Positions 1 to 11,797 of a stretch of DNA of 64,000 nucleotides are shown here, piece after piece. The notes below the pieces were generated by a model. It saw nothing but the letters and a program-made list of their open reading frames with translations, was not told the DNA's origin and searched no databases. Every line of letters starts with the position of its first letter. Positions within the stretch are counted from its first letter, which is position 1. Source of the DNA: Biomphalaria glabrata (Eukaryota; Mollusca; Gastropoda; Planorbidae); assembly GCF_947242115.1 (NCBI RefSeq), contig NC_074721.1, positions 4,778,001 to 4,842,000 on the forward strand. Reading direction: 5' to 3'. The position numbers and the translations under genes were made by a program.

Positions 1-3000
1 AGTCAAATCCAGGGCCTAGATCTAAAGATAGATGCAACATCTGCAAAAAAATATGCACCCTGAAACAGAAAGCCATTCAATGTGACACCTGCGATGAATG
101 GTACCATGCATCATGTCTCCATATGAATACACCTGTGTATTATGCCTTAGGCAACAAAGACGCATCATGGCACTGTGTACCGTGTGGGTTACCTCAGTTT
201 ACATCAGGACTGTTTGATTCCTTTGATGCGGACACTTCTAACCCATACAACATCCTAAACACCATCCCGAACCAAACTCACCAACCACTAGCCAGATCCA
301 CTCCTGTTAAACCTAAATCTACTAAAATTAATACAACAGCCTCACTAAACAAACCTACTAAAGAAGTAATACCAAAATACCTTAAAACCTTAGTTATAAA
401 TTTTCAAAGCATTAGGAACAAAACAGCAGACTTAGAAATTTTATTAGAATGTGAGAAACCAGACATAATTGCAGGAACAGAAACTTGGCTGCATCCTGAA
501 ATTTATAATGCAGAAATTTTCAATAGTAATTATGAAATTTTTAGAAAAGATAGGGCTGATAACCATGGAGGAGTTCTTTTAGCAATAAAAAACACTCTTA
601 TAGCAGAAGAAATTACCTTACCTAACTCAAAAAATGTAGAATCAACATTTTCTAAAATTAATACCACCTCAACATCCCTAATAATAGGCAGCATTTACAG
701 ACCACCAAATTCTAGTTTAGAATACATGCAGGAACTATGTAATCAGATTACTACACTTAAAGAGACAAATAAAAATGCAGTTTTTTGGATTATGGGTGAT
801 TTCAACCTACCTGATATAAATTGGAAAACACTAACCATAGATAAACACCAAAACCTTAAGGACATAAATGAGCTTTTCATAGAAACTTTACACAACCTAA
901 GTTTAGATCAAATCATTAAAAAGCCAACTAGATTAAACAACACATTAGATCTCTTCTTAACCAACAGACCTGGATTAGTAGTTGATTATGAAATTATCCC
1001 TGGTCTATCAGACCATGAGATCATAAAAATACACAGTCAGATAAAAGCAGTAGCCAATAGAAAACCCAAAAGAAAAATCTTACTCTGGAATAAATGTAAC
1101 CTAACACAACTACACCAAGCTGCACTAAACTTTCAACAAACATTCTTATTAGAAAAAGACATTAACCAACCAGTCGATGACCTCTGGAATTTCATTAAAA
1201 ACCATCTTAAAAGCATTATAGAAAATCATATACCAACTAAATACACATCAAACAAAATAAATAAATGCTGGTTTAATAATAGACTAAAGAAGCTTTGTAA
1301 ACAGAAGGAAAACCTCTATAGAAAATTTAAAGAAACTAATGCAGAAAGAGTTTACAAAAAGTATATAAAAATTAAACACTTAACCCAAAAAGTAAGCAGA
1401 CAGCTGCAGAGTGAATACATAAACAATGTAATATCTAAAGATAACAACAAAAACCTATGGTCATACATTAAGTCTAAGAAAATGGAAACAACAGGCGTAG
1501 CGCCATTAAAAGATGAACATAACATAATACATAATGATAATGAAACTAAAGCTAACATTCTAAACAAATACTTTGCATCAGCATTCTCAGCCCCAGGAGA
1601 CAAAGATATATTACTGAATTTGAACCAAGTAGACAACATAGAAGATATAGTAGTACAAGAAAATGGAATTCAAAAACTATTAGCCAACACCAAACCAAAT
1701 AAAGCTTCTGGACCTGATGGTATTCCAGCTAGATTACTCAAAGAACTAAGTAATGAGCTAGCCCCAGTGTTCAAAATACTCTTTCAGGCTTCACTTAACC
1801 AGGGCAGAGTACCAAAGGACTGGAAAGAAGCTAATGTCACCCCCCTATTTAAAAAAGGAGAAAAATCTGACCCAGGGAACTACAGACCAGTATCACTTAC
1901 CAGCATCACATGTAAAATCCTAGAACACATAATATGTAGCAACATCATAAACCACTTAGACAAACATAATGTCCTCACACCATACCAACATGGCTTTAGG
2001 AAATATAGATCATGTGAAACACAACTAATAGGACTAATTGATGATTTTTCAAAAGGTTTAGATAATAGTGAACAAATAGATGCTATCTTACTAGATTTTT
2101 CTAAGGCTTTTGACAAAGTTCACCACCATAGTTTGCTTAAAAAATTAAAATATTTCGGCATTAATGGTCCACTGCATCAGTGGATTAAAGACTTTCTGAT
2201 AGGGAGAGAACAAACTGTAATAATAAATGGCTCTAAATCAACACCGATAACAGTAAACTCAGGTGTACCTCAAGGTACAGTCTTGGGTCCACTACTATTT
2301 TTAATTTACATAAATGATTTACCAAATTGCATTAGTTCAGGAACAAAAGTCAGATTATTTGCAGACAATTGCATAATATATAGAACAATAAAAACAACAC
2401 AAGACACAGATATTTTACAAAGAGAATTAGATGAATTACAGAAATGGGAATCAAATTGGAGCATGTCTTTCCACCCAGAAAAATGTCAGTTGTTAAGAGT
2501 AACAAAAAAACTAAAACAAATTAATTCCACTTATCTTATTCATGGCAAACCAGTAACACAGACTAAAAACGCAAAATACCTAGGTGTTATAATAAATGAA
2601 AAACTATCATGGAATCCACATATTGATGAAACTACAAAAAAATCAAACAAAGCATTAGGATTTATTAAAAGAAATTTCTATAAATCAAATAAGAACATAA
2701 AACTAAAATGTTACTTAACCTTGGTTAGGCCAATAATAGAATATGCATCCTCTGTTTGGGACCCCTCAACTCAAGAAAACATTAAGAAACTGGAACAGAC
2801 ACAAAATAGAGCAGTGAGATTCATAACAAACGAATATTCACATTTGACTAGAGTAACACCTTTAGTAAAATCACTAAATTTAGAAAGCCTTCAGGACAGA
2901 AGGCTCAAAAGTAAAGTAGCAATCATACATAAAACACTGAACCATAATCTTCAAATACACAAACAAAATTTAATAAAATACTCAGAAAGACACAAAGATA

Positions 3001-3228
3001 AAGGCACATTCCTCGTCCCATTTGCTAGGACAAATTTGTACAAATACTCCTTCTTCCCTAGTGCTATTAGAGCATGGAATGGGTTGCCTGAGCTAGCCAG
3101 GAAAACCAGTGACTTGGCAGAATTTAAGTCATTGGTTAATATGCATGACTAAATGCATGACGCGTAGGACGTAATCATCTTCTTTTTTGAAGTAACGTCT
3201 GTATTATATAAGATAAGATAAGATTAAT
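1..3228 (+). mobile_element. Non-LTR retrotransposon (PHD-EN-RT LINE), 5' end outside window
   Basis: A LINE copy open at the left window edge. After the stop codon comes a short 3' UTR containing the marker GACGCGTAGGACGTAATCAT, then a tail of ATAAG-type repeats ending near 3228. The same 3' end recurs at 9504, 11798, 11922, 19349, 20455, 42690, 45664 and, more diverged, 56030. The copy at 45664-45885 differs at only about two positions over roughly 217 bases, so the family moved recently. The RT motifs suggest the CR1/Jockey group; the exact clade needs a tree. Confidence 0.9.
3..3152 (+). CDS. LINE polyprotein: PHD finger, APE endonuclease, reverse transcriptase (5' partial)
   Basis: One uninterrupted frame enters from the left edge; the first in-window ATG (123) is internal, because the frame upstream encodes Cys pairs of a PHD finger (CNIC, CDTC, then WYHASC, with a last pair WHCVPC after the ATG). 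Next comes an AP-type endonuclease with NFQSIRN, TETWL, GDFNLPD and LSDHEI motifs, which nicks target DNA. The reverse transcriptase follows, with KASGPDGIPARLL, DFSKAFDKVHH, GVPQGTVLGPLLF and an active-site box that reads FADN instead of FADD (codons 2358-2369). The C-terminal region has the usual WDPSTQENIKKLE and [10 protein letters not shown] motifs. The second catalytic Asp is therefore Asn, and this copy is probably catalytically dead although its frame is intact. The enzyme would prime reverse transcription at a nicked target in the nucleus. Confidence 0.92.
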   Translation, partial: SNPGPRSKDRCNICKKICTLKQKAIQCDTCDEWYHASCLHMNTPVYYALGNKDASWHCVPCGLPQFTSGLFDSFDADTSNPYNILNTIPNQTHQPLARSTPVKPKSTKINTTASLNKPTKEVIPKYLKTLVINFQSIRNKTADLEILLECEKPDIIAGTETWLHPEIYNAEIFNSNYEIFRKDRADNHGGVLLAIKNTLIAEEITLPNSKNVESTFSKINTTSTSLIIGSIYRPPNSSLEYMQELCNQITTLKETNKNAVFWIMGDFNLPDINWKTLTIDKHQNLKDINELFIETLHNLSLDQIIKKPTRLNNTLDLFLTNRPGLVVDYEIIPGLSDHEIIKIHSQIKAVANRKPKRKILLWNKCNLTQLHQAALNFQQTFLLEKDINQPVDDLWNFIKNHLKSIIENHIPTKYTSNKINKCWFNNRLKKLCKQKENLYRKFKETNAERVYKKYIKIKHLTQKVSRQLQSEYINNVISKDNNKNLWSYIKSKKMETTGVAPLKDEHNIIHNDNETKANILNKYFASAFSAPGDKDILLNLNQVDNIEDIVVQENGIQKLLANTKPNKASGPDGIPARLLKELSNELAPVFKILFQASLNQGRVPKDWKEANVTPLFKKGEKSDPGNYRPVSLTSITCKILEHIICSNIINHLDKHNVLTPYQHGFRKYRSCETQLIGLIDDFSKGLDNSEQIDAILLDFSKAFDKVHHHSLLKKLKYFGINGPLHQWIKDFLIGREQTVIINGSKSTPITVNSGVPQGTVLGPLLFLIYINDLPNCISSGTKVRLFADNCIIYRTIKTTQDTDILQRELDELQKWESNWSMSFHPEKCQLLRVTKKLKQINSTYLIHGKPVTQTKNAKYLGVIINEKLSWNPHIDETTKKSNKALGFIKRNFYKSNKNIKLKCYLTLVRPIIEYASSVWDPSTQENIKKLEQTQNRAVRFITNEYSHLTRVTPLVKSLNLESLQDRRLKSKVAIIHKTLNHNLQIHKQNLIKYSERHKDKGTFLVPFARTNLYKYSFFPSAIRAWNGLPELARKTSDLAEFKSLVNMHD

Positions 3229-4265
3229 TACAAAGAAGAAACAAAAAAGCTATCAATATTCAAACTTACCTTATTTTCAACAGGTCCAAGAAAAAGAACG
3301 AACAAAACCACGCGGGTAAAGTTGGTATCAAAATAATCGGCTTTTCTTTCTGATTCAGATGACACCCAATTAGTATCGATTACTAAATAAAAAATTACGC
3401 TTTAATTAGTTTACCGGCGATAATGACGATACTCGCCCAAATATGGAGGACCAATTCTCACGCAGTCTCGTGGCGCGTGAGAATAGCGTCTGTTGAAGTA
3501 CCTACCTAGATCTATAAATTAATTTACTAGATCTAGATCTATATAATTAGATTTATCAATACCACCATCAGATGAAACAAAATCACTGTCATCTGAATTA
3601 TTATACTTCTTTATCAAAGAAATATTTAGATCTACAAAGTTTATATGGCCTTGGTTGATGCTCCATGTTAAAAAAACACGCACACAGAAAAAATAAATGT
3701 CATCTCTTTACAAACTTCGTACAAAATAAAAACACCTTAAATGAAGGATAGTCCGATGTTTAGCAAAGGGAAACTATTCTAGATAAAAATAGATAAGCAA
3801 TAAAAAACAAGAATTGGAGAAATAGAAACGAAAAAAATACATTTGAAATAGCCGATGCCCCCAGCGTTGGTCAGACTTTTCCCCCCTTTTTTAAAATCAA
3901 CGTCCTGTGCGTTGTTGCGGAGCAAAAGAGTTAAACTAGTGTTTTCAACTCCATCTGCCTTTTTTTTTTACATTTTACAGTATACATTTTAGTTTATATT
4001 AATTAAAGTGACAAAATAAGCATGTTTTGAAATTCAATACATATAACATATCAAAGACAGAAATGTGCATGTTAAAACAAAGAAAATTTCTAAAAAGCAA
4101 GATTATACTTGTAAATTACAAATTTCATGAAGTTTTATGAACAACAGTTATACTATTGTTTTCAACTCCATCTGCCTTTCCTCTGTTTATTTAGAGATTT
4201 CAAATCTCCTTCTTTTTCTTTGGCACTTTTTCTTAAAACTGTTTGAAATAGTTACCAAAAAAATC
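3229..4265. other. Intergenic, no gene seen
   Basis: AT-rich sequence with short homopolymers and ctagatct-type motifs near 3500-3550. I find no coding region, known repeat end or RNA gene here. Confidence 0.5.
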
Positions 4266-4269
4266 TTTC

Positions 4270-5490
4270 CTTCTTTTCCTGCTTGCATTGCAAGTTCATC
4301 CGCAGATGTAACAAGAGCTTAAATGTCACGCTCGAGTGCCCTTTTTCTTACATTAAGTTGTGTCCCTTCATCATCCTCTGTTTTTCTCATGACTCCCCTT
4401 TTGTCTTGTTCAGATTTTTTTCTAAGGTCATCCAAATACATAATGTACCTGCTGTGAGCATTTCTAGCATGGAAAAGCATTTTTGGTGTGATTATAAAAT
4501 AACTAAGTTTGAAAACTGCCTGAAACTGTCAATGACTATTCTCCTAGAGACCAGACTTCTCTCTGCCATGTTACAATTTTCAATCTCTTTTATTGACTGA
4601 AGAACCTCTCTCCACACTTGCTTGTCCATGAGAAAGATGTTCATAAAAAAAAGTATCCAATCTTTTTCCTTTGAAAAGGAAGAAAGAGAGCCAGTCAGGT
4701 TGGCCTGGTTGATGAATTCTGAAAATTCAGCTAAAACTGTGTCACAATCGGAAGCTGGAAATTGTCTTAAATTGACAAAGATTAGTAAAAAATGTTTCAA
4801 TCTTACTAAAGCAGTTAACTTGTTTTCAATCATGAAAGAAAGATCCAGACATGAGATGTCCTTCACAACAGAGTAGTGTAATAGTTAATTGGAGAGGAAT
4901 TGGGCAGCAGATTCTACTACTTGGGTTTTCTTACAATCTGATTTAAAATTAAGAATCAGAAGTTCACTAACTTTTTTTTGCCTCTTCAGATTTAAAAAAA
5001 AATGACTCAGCAACAAATCCAATTTCAATGTGGTGACTGTGATTTTTTGAGTCCTCAACATTGAAGCATAAAATGTCATTAGTACTTTTAATACTATCAA
5101 GCTTCTCTTGTTTTATAAATCGCTTAAGGATGCTGAATGCTAGGTTATGCAGATCAGCATACATAAATGGCAACATTGGTTTATCTATCTGGTATGTTGT
5201 CCATTTGTTTTGACTGGAAAGATTTGTTCACGCTGTTGTCAATCACAAAATCAGATTGTCCAGTAAGTTGTTAAACAGCACAGTTTTAGAACCTACCGTC
5301 TTGTCAGTATGAAACAGACAAAATACCCTATCAATGGATGTGCCTTGTATACTGCATTCATTATTTTACTCATCTGTGGTTGTCCAAAATGTGTTGTGGC
5401 TTTCAGCCAAGTGAAGATAACTTTTACCTCCATTCATACTTTGATAGTGCTCCTCAAAAATGTACTGGAAAGAAAGAAGATAGACATGAT
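4270..5490 (-). pseudogene. Degraded mobile-element-like gene, unclassified
   Basis: The minus strand carries consecutive coding-like blocks in shifting frames: around 5180-4970 (MYADLHNLAFSILKRFIKQE), 5100-4885, 4866-4492 (SCLDLSFMIENKLTALVRLK, then RRIVIDSFRQF) and 4478-4270 (ARNAHSRYIMYLDDLRKK followed by a Lys/Glu-rich stretch and an in-frame stop). Weaker matching sequence continues to about 5490. The order and spacing look like the C-terminal half of a repeated, transposase-like protein that I remember from invertebrate genomes, but I cannot name the superfamily. Several frame changes and stops show it is dead. No terminal inverted repeats were found, so the limits are approximate. Confidence 0.45.
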
Positions 5491-7105
5491 ATAATTTCAG
5501 CTTTCACACACTGTACATTATTACAATTTAAGCCTACCTACATTTTGGCCCTGCATAAGATTACTGACAGTGTCGGATTATTATCAGTCTAACCATCAAG
5601 AGTCAACAGTAATATCAAACAGATTTAGATTCTGGATGCCCTTATAATAAGCTGACCAGGACCTTACTTCACAGTAAAGTTGTGTAGACAGTTTAACAGT
5701 CCAGAGTAACTGCCATGGTCAGGGTTTGCCTAGTCAATCCTCCATACTACTTCATAAAAATGAGTCTTTTAGTGCTTCTGATTTATGTTTTATATTCAGG
5801 TTGTAGATTACAGCTAATTAGTTGTGACTTTTATTATATAGTGTTATGTGGGAGTTATGTGGAAGTTATTTTTGGAAAAAAAAACTTAAAGAAATATCTG
5901 GCAATTTAAAAAAAAAATGTTATTAGTTACATTTTTTATTGCAATCATTTATTTAAAATCAATAAAAAATTCCTTTTTTACACTTGCCAGGATCCAGGCA
6001 ACAAGTATGCATGATGACAAAATACAATGCATGATGACAAAATACAGACATAGTTTTGTGCATAGCGAACAAAGCAGCTTTAGATAGAAACTTCACTAAA
6101 TGAAATTAACTGACCTAATGATGCTGAGTTGTAATATGTAAAGGCAGAAGATCAATACAAATCCAGATGGTGATATATGGTATATAAGTACTCTCTAGTA
6201 CTCTTTCTAGGAATTTTTAGGGCATTGCTCCAAAGTTTTTCACAAACAGACTGTTTTACATTAATGCTTTAAGGTGAGAGACTCAAAGAATACTAACAAT
6301 TCTATCACTGAGATCAGTGTAGACCTACCTTTTTTAACTGTAAATAAATCACATTGGATTAGCTTTTCATCAATTTTCATTGAAAAGATTATAACTTTGG
6401 CTAAAGTGGTATTCTTGATTTCCATAATTTCATCAGGTGTGAACAATCTGTCACAAAATGATAGAGAATTAACTAATAATCCTTCATCCCCAAAGGAAAT
6501 TATTAAATCACTTTGACTAGATTTTCCTTTAAAAATTCTTTACTTCTTTTACAACTAACAGACATACCATACATCTATTCAGCAAGTGGTATTTATTTTA
6601 TAAAAGCACATTGATTATATACTTTTTCTAATGTCAATGTATTTTCTATTTTTTTTTTTAAGTTAACTTTTATCTATACATTTACACAAAATAAAACAAT
6701 CACAACATAAAAAATGTTAACTCTGTGACATAAGTGTTTCAACTTACCCAGTACCTAAATTGTCAAACCAGAACCTGTCTCAATGTCAGTACCTGACTAA
6801 ATGATCTTAGAGAATGAGAGAGAGGAGCTTCCCAGGACCTTCAGACATCATATCCAGCATCCTCTCCCCCATACAAGCATATCCTCTTTTCTAAAATCCT
6901 CTCTTCTTAGTTGCTTAAATTCTTTGATTAACTGTAAAAAGAAAAACAAATAAATTTTTAAATACATTCAACTCTTTCTAATCATATAAAATACTACAAC
7001 TATATTAAGTCAATATTTAGTAATGGTTACAATAAAACAATATTTACTTCATTGGAAGACAACTTTAACAAAAACAATCACTATCTATACTGTCTCTTTT
7101 TCTTG
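5491..7105. other. Intergenic, no gene seen
   Basis: AT-rich spacer. Small open frames near 5715 and 6274 have no recognisable domain, no codon-bias signal and no neighbouring splice sites. A duplicated 20-base segment (gcatgatgacaaaatac) lies at about 6009-6043. Confidence 0.5.
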
Positions 7106-7109
7106 AAGT

Positions 7110-7262
7110 ATCACATCAGCAAGGATGGTTGCCTGGGCATGTGTTATGAGCCTTCGTCATTAGTCCCTATAACCCTGCTTGCTGTTACCCCGGGTCATCC
7201 TGCGGAAGGTTTCAGCTAGGATGCATTTCATTTCTGAAGGGAACATCCAAACAATGTTACAC
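7110..7262 (+). mobile_element. tRNA-derived SINE, family A (old copy)
   Basis: Matches, with many changes, the family A consensus: a tRNA-like head (GGATGGTTGCCTGG), a middle with CCTGCTTGCTG, the CATCCTGCGG(A)AGGTTT block and the 3' motif GAAGGGAACATCC. Box B is degraded. Confidence 0.65.
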
Positions 7263-8265
7263 AAATAAAATAGTCCAAGCACTAACATTTATTATTGAAA
7301 AACACAAAAAGGTGTGTGACTTAGAATGAAACCTATTTAATTGATACTAAAGCAAAGATTATTAAATAATAAACACCCACAAACATAAATAGCATCTACA
7401 ACAGTGAGTGTAATATGTGAATGTTAGAAATAGAGTCAATTTTTTTTTTATATAAAAAATCTTTCAATAATGTAATAAATCCTGCACACCAGAAGAGGAG
7501 CAACAGAGAAGAAATGGGGGAGAAGGCCTTAAGATAGGATTAAACAAAATAGGTAGACTTAAAAATTTAGAGAGAACAATTAGCATTACACATGTGTTGA
7601 AAAATGATGAAAAATGGAGTATTGGTAGCTTATAATCAACACAACCTATTTTGCCAATAGGGATAGACAAATATGGCATGTGTTTAATATAATGCTGTAA
7701 TAAGGCTTTGTTATATAATTTTATTTTGTATTTATTATTCACCACTAGAACACATATTATGGCTTATGGTCTATTAGCATGGATGTAATAAGACAGTCTT
7801 AAGTCAATCAACTATTTGTCTATTCTATGTTTGCTGAAAGATTGTTACGTGTAATGTACTTTTTAATAGTTATAGACATTATAGTTTCTAGAAGCTTGAT
7901 CTCTAACAACACATGACACTCTTTATTAGGCACACAGCTTAATTAATGTCTCTACTATAGCCATTACTCATGCGAGAAATGACATTTTATGCATTTATTT
8001 TTTTCTAACCAATGATTTGTAATTTTTTTTAGAAAATCTTTTTTTTTTATTTTATATTTTTCTTATAGTCAGTATCTGAGTATGTATTGATTGATTGAAA
8101 GTGCATGCAATTTCGTATACTGGAGAGTATGAGTATGTATGTCTTGTTAGCGAGTCTTTTATGACTGACTTGAAACACGAATTGCACCATGAGCATCTAA
8201 ATTGCTAAAAAAAAATTGAAAAACTTTCTTTATAGTATTTTTTATAGCTCATGAGACCATACCAT
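7263..8265. other. Intergenic, no gene seen
   Basis: No supported feature. A 93-codon minus-strand open frame at 7745-7464 shows no domain and is probably chance. Confidence 0.45.
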
Positions 8266-8267
8266 TA

Positions 8268-8490
8268 AGATATGTAGGTTGTGACACCATACTCTAAATG
8301 ATCACGAAATGAAGTGTAGCCTGGGCCCTGGACTGTAACTGTAGGTAGGTTGTCTAAGTCAAACTGACTCAAACCATACCCTTACTTAATTATTGTGATA
8401 TTTAGATTGCTGTAGGTTGCGACACCATACTCTTAATCATTATGAAGAGTAGGTTATAACACCATACCATTAATCATTATTAAAAGTACT
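8268..8490 (+). repeat. Three diverged copies of a short motif
   Basis: The motif GTAGGTTGYGACACCATAC followed by TCTWAATSATYA occurs near 8274, 8412 and 8450 with irregular spacing. It looks like a decayed tandem array; no function can be assigned. Confidence 0.45.
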
Positions 8491-8591
8491 GAATGTAAAC
8501 CAATTGTGATATACCTTTTTATCATTTTCCTGAAAAATCATCATGCATGATCATGCATTGCGAGCAGACGTTTCTATTTCGATTTCTGTGT

Positions 8592-8634
8592 TAGCCGGAA
8601 ATGACCCACGGGGTTAAAAGTTTGGACATCACTG
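8592..8634. mobile_element. Right end of a hAT-like element (fragment)
   Basis: The stretch ending GTTTGGACATCACTG is the reverse of a typical hAT terminus (CAGTGATGTCCAAAC). I could not find a matching left end or target duplication, so only this end is called. Confidence 0.35.
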
Positions 8635-8639
8635 CTATA

Positions 8640-9503
8640 CATTTTTATTATAAACAGTACCTAAGACATTTCAGTCAAACTGTTCATCGTCATTTCAAGT
8701 ATCCAATTGAGTGATGGTATGAATCTCGGATCCAAAATTTTTAAAAAGATCTTCGATAAAAGTTCGATGACGAATTAGAGATTAAGACAAATAGATCAAA
8801 TATATCAAATATGTCTGTTAGAAAGAGCGACTAGTCTCAAGTCTATTAAAGATTGGCATTCAATAATCAATATGCCTTAACGTAGGTAGGCTATAGAGAT
8901 AGAAAATAGTTTGATCGATATTAAAAATCGATGAGTCTATGTGGCTCTATCTTAATGAAGTTTCTTTGAATTACTGTAGTGGTTAAACAATTTTTCTGTG
9001 AACTTAAAACTTCATTGCAATTTTTAAAATCACTTCTGTTAAACTCGAGCAGTATTTGCCAACTGGCACTAAGAAATTGAAAGAAATGCTTTCTACGAGA
9101 TATTAGACTAGAAATTTAATAGTTGCACATTGAACAAAAAATCTATTGATTTACAGATTGAATATATGAACTATTTACATAAATGTAGGCCAGACAGACT
9201 TTAACATTTTAAAATCATTGGGTCTCCCGATTTGTGGAACTATAGGATTCAGATCAATATTTCTGGAAATTCACGCTGCAGAGCTTTGTGTTTTAGTTTC
9301 TTTTTCAGTAAGCTGGATTAAGTTCTGAAAATATATTCAGAGCGAACTGTCTCTACAGAACATTTTGTTTATTAGTATTGCTTGCTTATTTACAAAATAA
9401 ATACAGTTCAAGTGTTTAACTATTATGTGTAAATTTTGTATTCTTAAAGAAATGACTCTATAGTATATTTCGGATAAATGTAAGTATATAGGCCTATAGT
9501 TTG
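8640..9503. other. Intergenic, no gene seen
   Basis: AT-rich spacer with no coding region or recognised repeat. Confidence 0.45.
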
Positions 9504-9575
9504 GTCTTATCTTCTTATCTTATCTTATATAATACAGACGTTACTTCAAAAAAGAAGATGATTACGTCCTACGCG
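9504..9575 (-). mobile_element. LINE 3'-end fragment, left part, split by a hAT insertion
   Basis: This is the reverse complement of the 3' tail of the LINE at 1-3228 (ATAAG repeats, then the GATGATTACGTCCTACGCG marker). It stops at CCTACGCG and continues at 11798 on the far side of the inserted element. Confidence 0.88.
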
Positions 9576-9842
9576 CACTAGCGGATCCAGAACTTTGAAG
9601 TAGGGGGGGGCGATTTTTTTTCAAACCCTAACCCTAACGCCCAGTAAACCCTAACCCTATGCATAAACGTGCGTACACACACACACACACACACATATAC
9701 ATTCATATATATATATATATATATGTTTATATATATATATATATATATATTAGAATTATAAAAAAGCAGCATTTCTCAACCTTCAGCGAAAAACAAAACA
9801 ACAGGGGCAGCGTTATAAGGTTCTCTTGTGGGGTTCTTGCTT

Positions 9843-10395
9843 TTTTCACTGCAGAAACGCATTCTCCTGACAAGTACAGCTCTTTATTCATCAATGGATT
9901 TCGGGGTGAAGCCCCGACGCCAAAAGCGTTTTCTTGCATTCTTCACTGCAGAAACGCATTCTCCTGACAAGTACAGCTCTTTATTCATCAATGGATTTGG
10001 GGGCGAAGCCCCGACGCCAAAAGCGTTTTCTTGCTTTTTTCACTGCAGAAACGCATTCTCCTGACAAGTACAGCTCTTTATTCATCAATGGATTTCGGGG
10101 CGAAGCCCCGACGCCAAAAGCGTTTTCTTGCTTTTTTCACTGCAGAAACGCATTCTCCTGACAAGTACAGCTCTTTATTGATCAATGGATTTCGGGGCGA
10201 AGCCCCGACGCCAAAAGCGTTTTCTTGCTTTTTTTCACTGCAGAAACGCATTCTCCTGACAAGTACAGCTCTTTATTCATCAATGGATTTCGGGGCAAAG
10301 CCCCGACGCCAAAAGCGTTTTCTTCTTTTTTCACTGCAGAAACGTATTCTCCTGACATCTACAGCTCATTATTCATCAATGGAGTTCGAAGCTCA
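9843..10395 (+). repeat. Tandem array, six copies of about 97 bp, inside the hAT element
   Basis: CTGCAG landmarks fall near 9849, 9946, 10043, 10140, 10238 and 10334, giving a 96-98 bp period. Every complete copy carries a small hairpin, GGGGC-GAA-GCCCC, with a few substitutions. Because 97 leaves a remainder of one on division by three, successive copies are read in successive frames, so the overlapping open frames here are an artefact of the repeat and not a protein. Confidence 0.9.
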
Positions 10396-11039
10396 TTATT
10401 CATACTATTAAAAAAGGACCTTTTGAATAATGTTGTACTTGAAAATTATTTTAATATGAATTTATAGGCCCTTAATACATTGCAAATAAAACCGATTTGT
10501 TCCTTGAAAAGATACCCCACATATTTAGATTTTTGCTTTGGGGATCGCCGCCGAAAAAAAAATTATTCAATAAATAGTATTCAATATGATTGAGCTATAA
10601 ATTGTGAATTATAGTCCCAAATTTATTTAACTAGAAAAATATCAGATTGAGTAAAGGTTGGTAAAAGGCGACTATGAAAACATTATTTGAGTTTATAACT
10701 CATCTCAATCATGGCTCTAATACTGAAAAATTTCGTTTGAATTCTAACTTTTCCAATGCAAAGTCTTACTTAAAATAATTATGTTAAATTCATGTGAAAT
10801 TAAATAAACTCTGTCTGGAAATGGGAGGAGCGGTAGAGTGAAAACGATTAATCCTCGCTCCTTTAACAATTTCTGCTAAAGATTGCATTTGGCATTAAAG
10901 AATAGGGGTTGGGCGACTCAATATAAGAATTTAATTTATAGTGTATATAAATTATGATGGGGGAAATGCAATTGCAATTGCATGTATCGCCCTTCCCTCC
11001 TGGTACAACCCTTTTTCATTTAAATTTACTAATGATACT

Positions 11040-11774
11040 ATTTGAGATTAGATTGTGGTATGACATAATATACAATGGGTCACATATCAATACGTAGTTT
11101 ATATTATATAGATATTCAACTAATTTTGTTCACAAACTATGATTCTCCACAAAAATAGGACCGCCCCCCCCCCCCAGCATTCAGAGGGCTAGAGTGGGGA
11201 GGGCAGTACATGCAATCGCCCCCACCCCACCGAATCGGCCAAAATACCAGAAAGGGAGCGACATAATATAAAATGTATAAATTCAACTAATTTTGTTCAC
11301 AAACTATGATTTCTCCATAAAAACGGACCGCCCCCCCCCCCACTCAAAGGGTTAAGGTGGGAAGGGCAGAAGAGGTATTCGTCCCCCCCCCCCACCAATC
11401 GGCAAACAGGGAACGACATAATATAAAGATTGGTTAAAAAATCAATAGTAAGTCTACACAATATAGATATTACATTGATTCTATTAGCAAGCTGTGATTT
11501 CTACAAATTAATTGGACCGCCCCCCCCACTCGAAAGTGTATGGGGGGGCGGGATTGATACCATCGCCCCCTCCCGACCCCACCAATCGGCCAACATACTA
11601 GAGGGGGGGCGAAATAATCTAAAAATAGGTTGAAATATAAATAATTTGTATTTATTTTTAACATAAGTAATAAATTCGTATACAAATTGTGTGAATTCTA
11701 TAATAAAATTCGCCCGCCCCCCCTCCGAGTGGGGGGGGGGGGGGGGGCGATCGCCCCTACCGCCCCCCCCCCCC
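11040..11774 (+). repeat. Three to four diverged tandem units with C-runs, inside the hAT element
   Basis: Units of roughly 150-190 bp each begin near a CGACATAATATAAA-type motif, pass through a sequence like ACAAACTATGATTTCTCC, reach GGACCGCCCCCCCC and end in a G-rich or C-rich block containing CACCAATCGGC. Starts are near 11060, 11258, 11412 and 11608. The unit ends resemble the element terminus, so the array may have grown by internal duplication. Confidence 0.65.
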
Positions 11775-11797
11775 CTGGATCCGCCAGTGCCTACGCG

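Larger units (their letters stand above)
9576..11789. mobile_element. Non-autonomous hAT element, 2.2 kb, with exact ends
   Basis: The element begins CACTAGCGGATCCAG and ends CTGGATCCGCCAGTG; the termini are inverted copies with one mismatch in 15. It is flanked by the 8-bp duplication CCTACGCG (9568-9575 and 11790-11797), the target-site length made by hAT transposases. The insertion lies within a LINE 3' fragment whose two halves join perfectly when it is removed. No transposase is visible inside. The interior holds six tandem 97-bp repeats and a set of diverged repeats with C- and G-runs. The CCCTAACCC-like bases at about 9624-9657 are a short interior motif. Confidence 0.9.

Noticed and set aside
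9659-10467. Overlapping small proteins rich in SLQKRILLTSTALYSSM-like text
   Set aside because: They are the 97-bp tandem repeat read in three frames; the period is not a multiple of three, so no frame is favoured.
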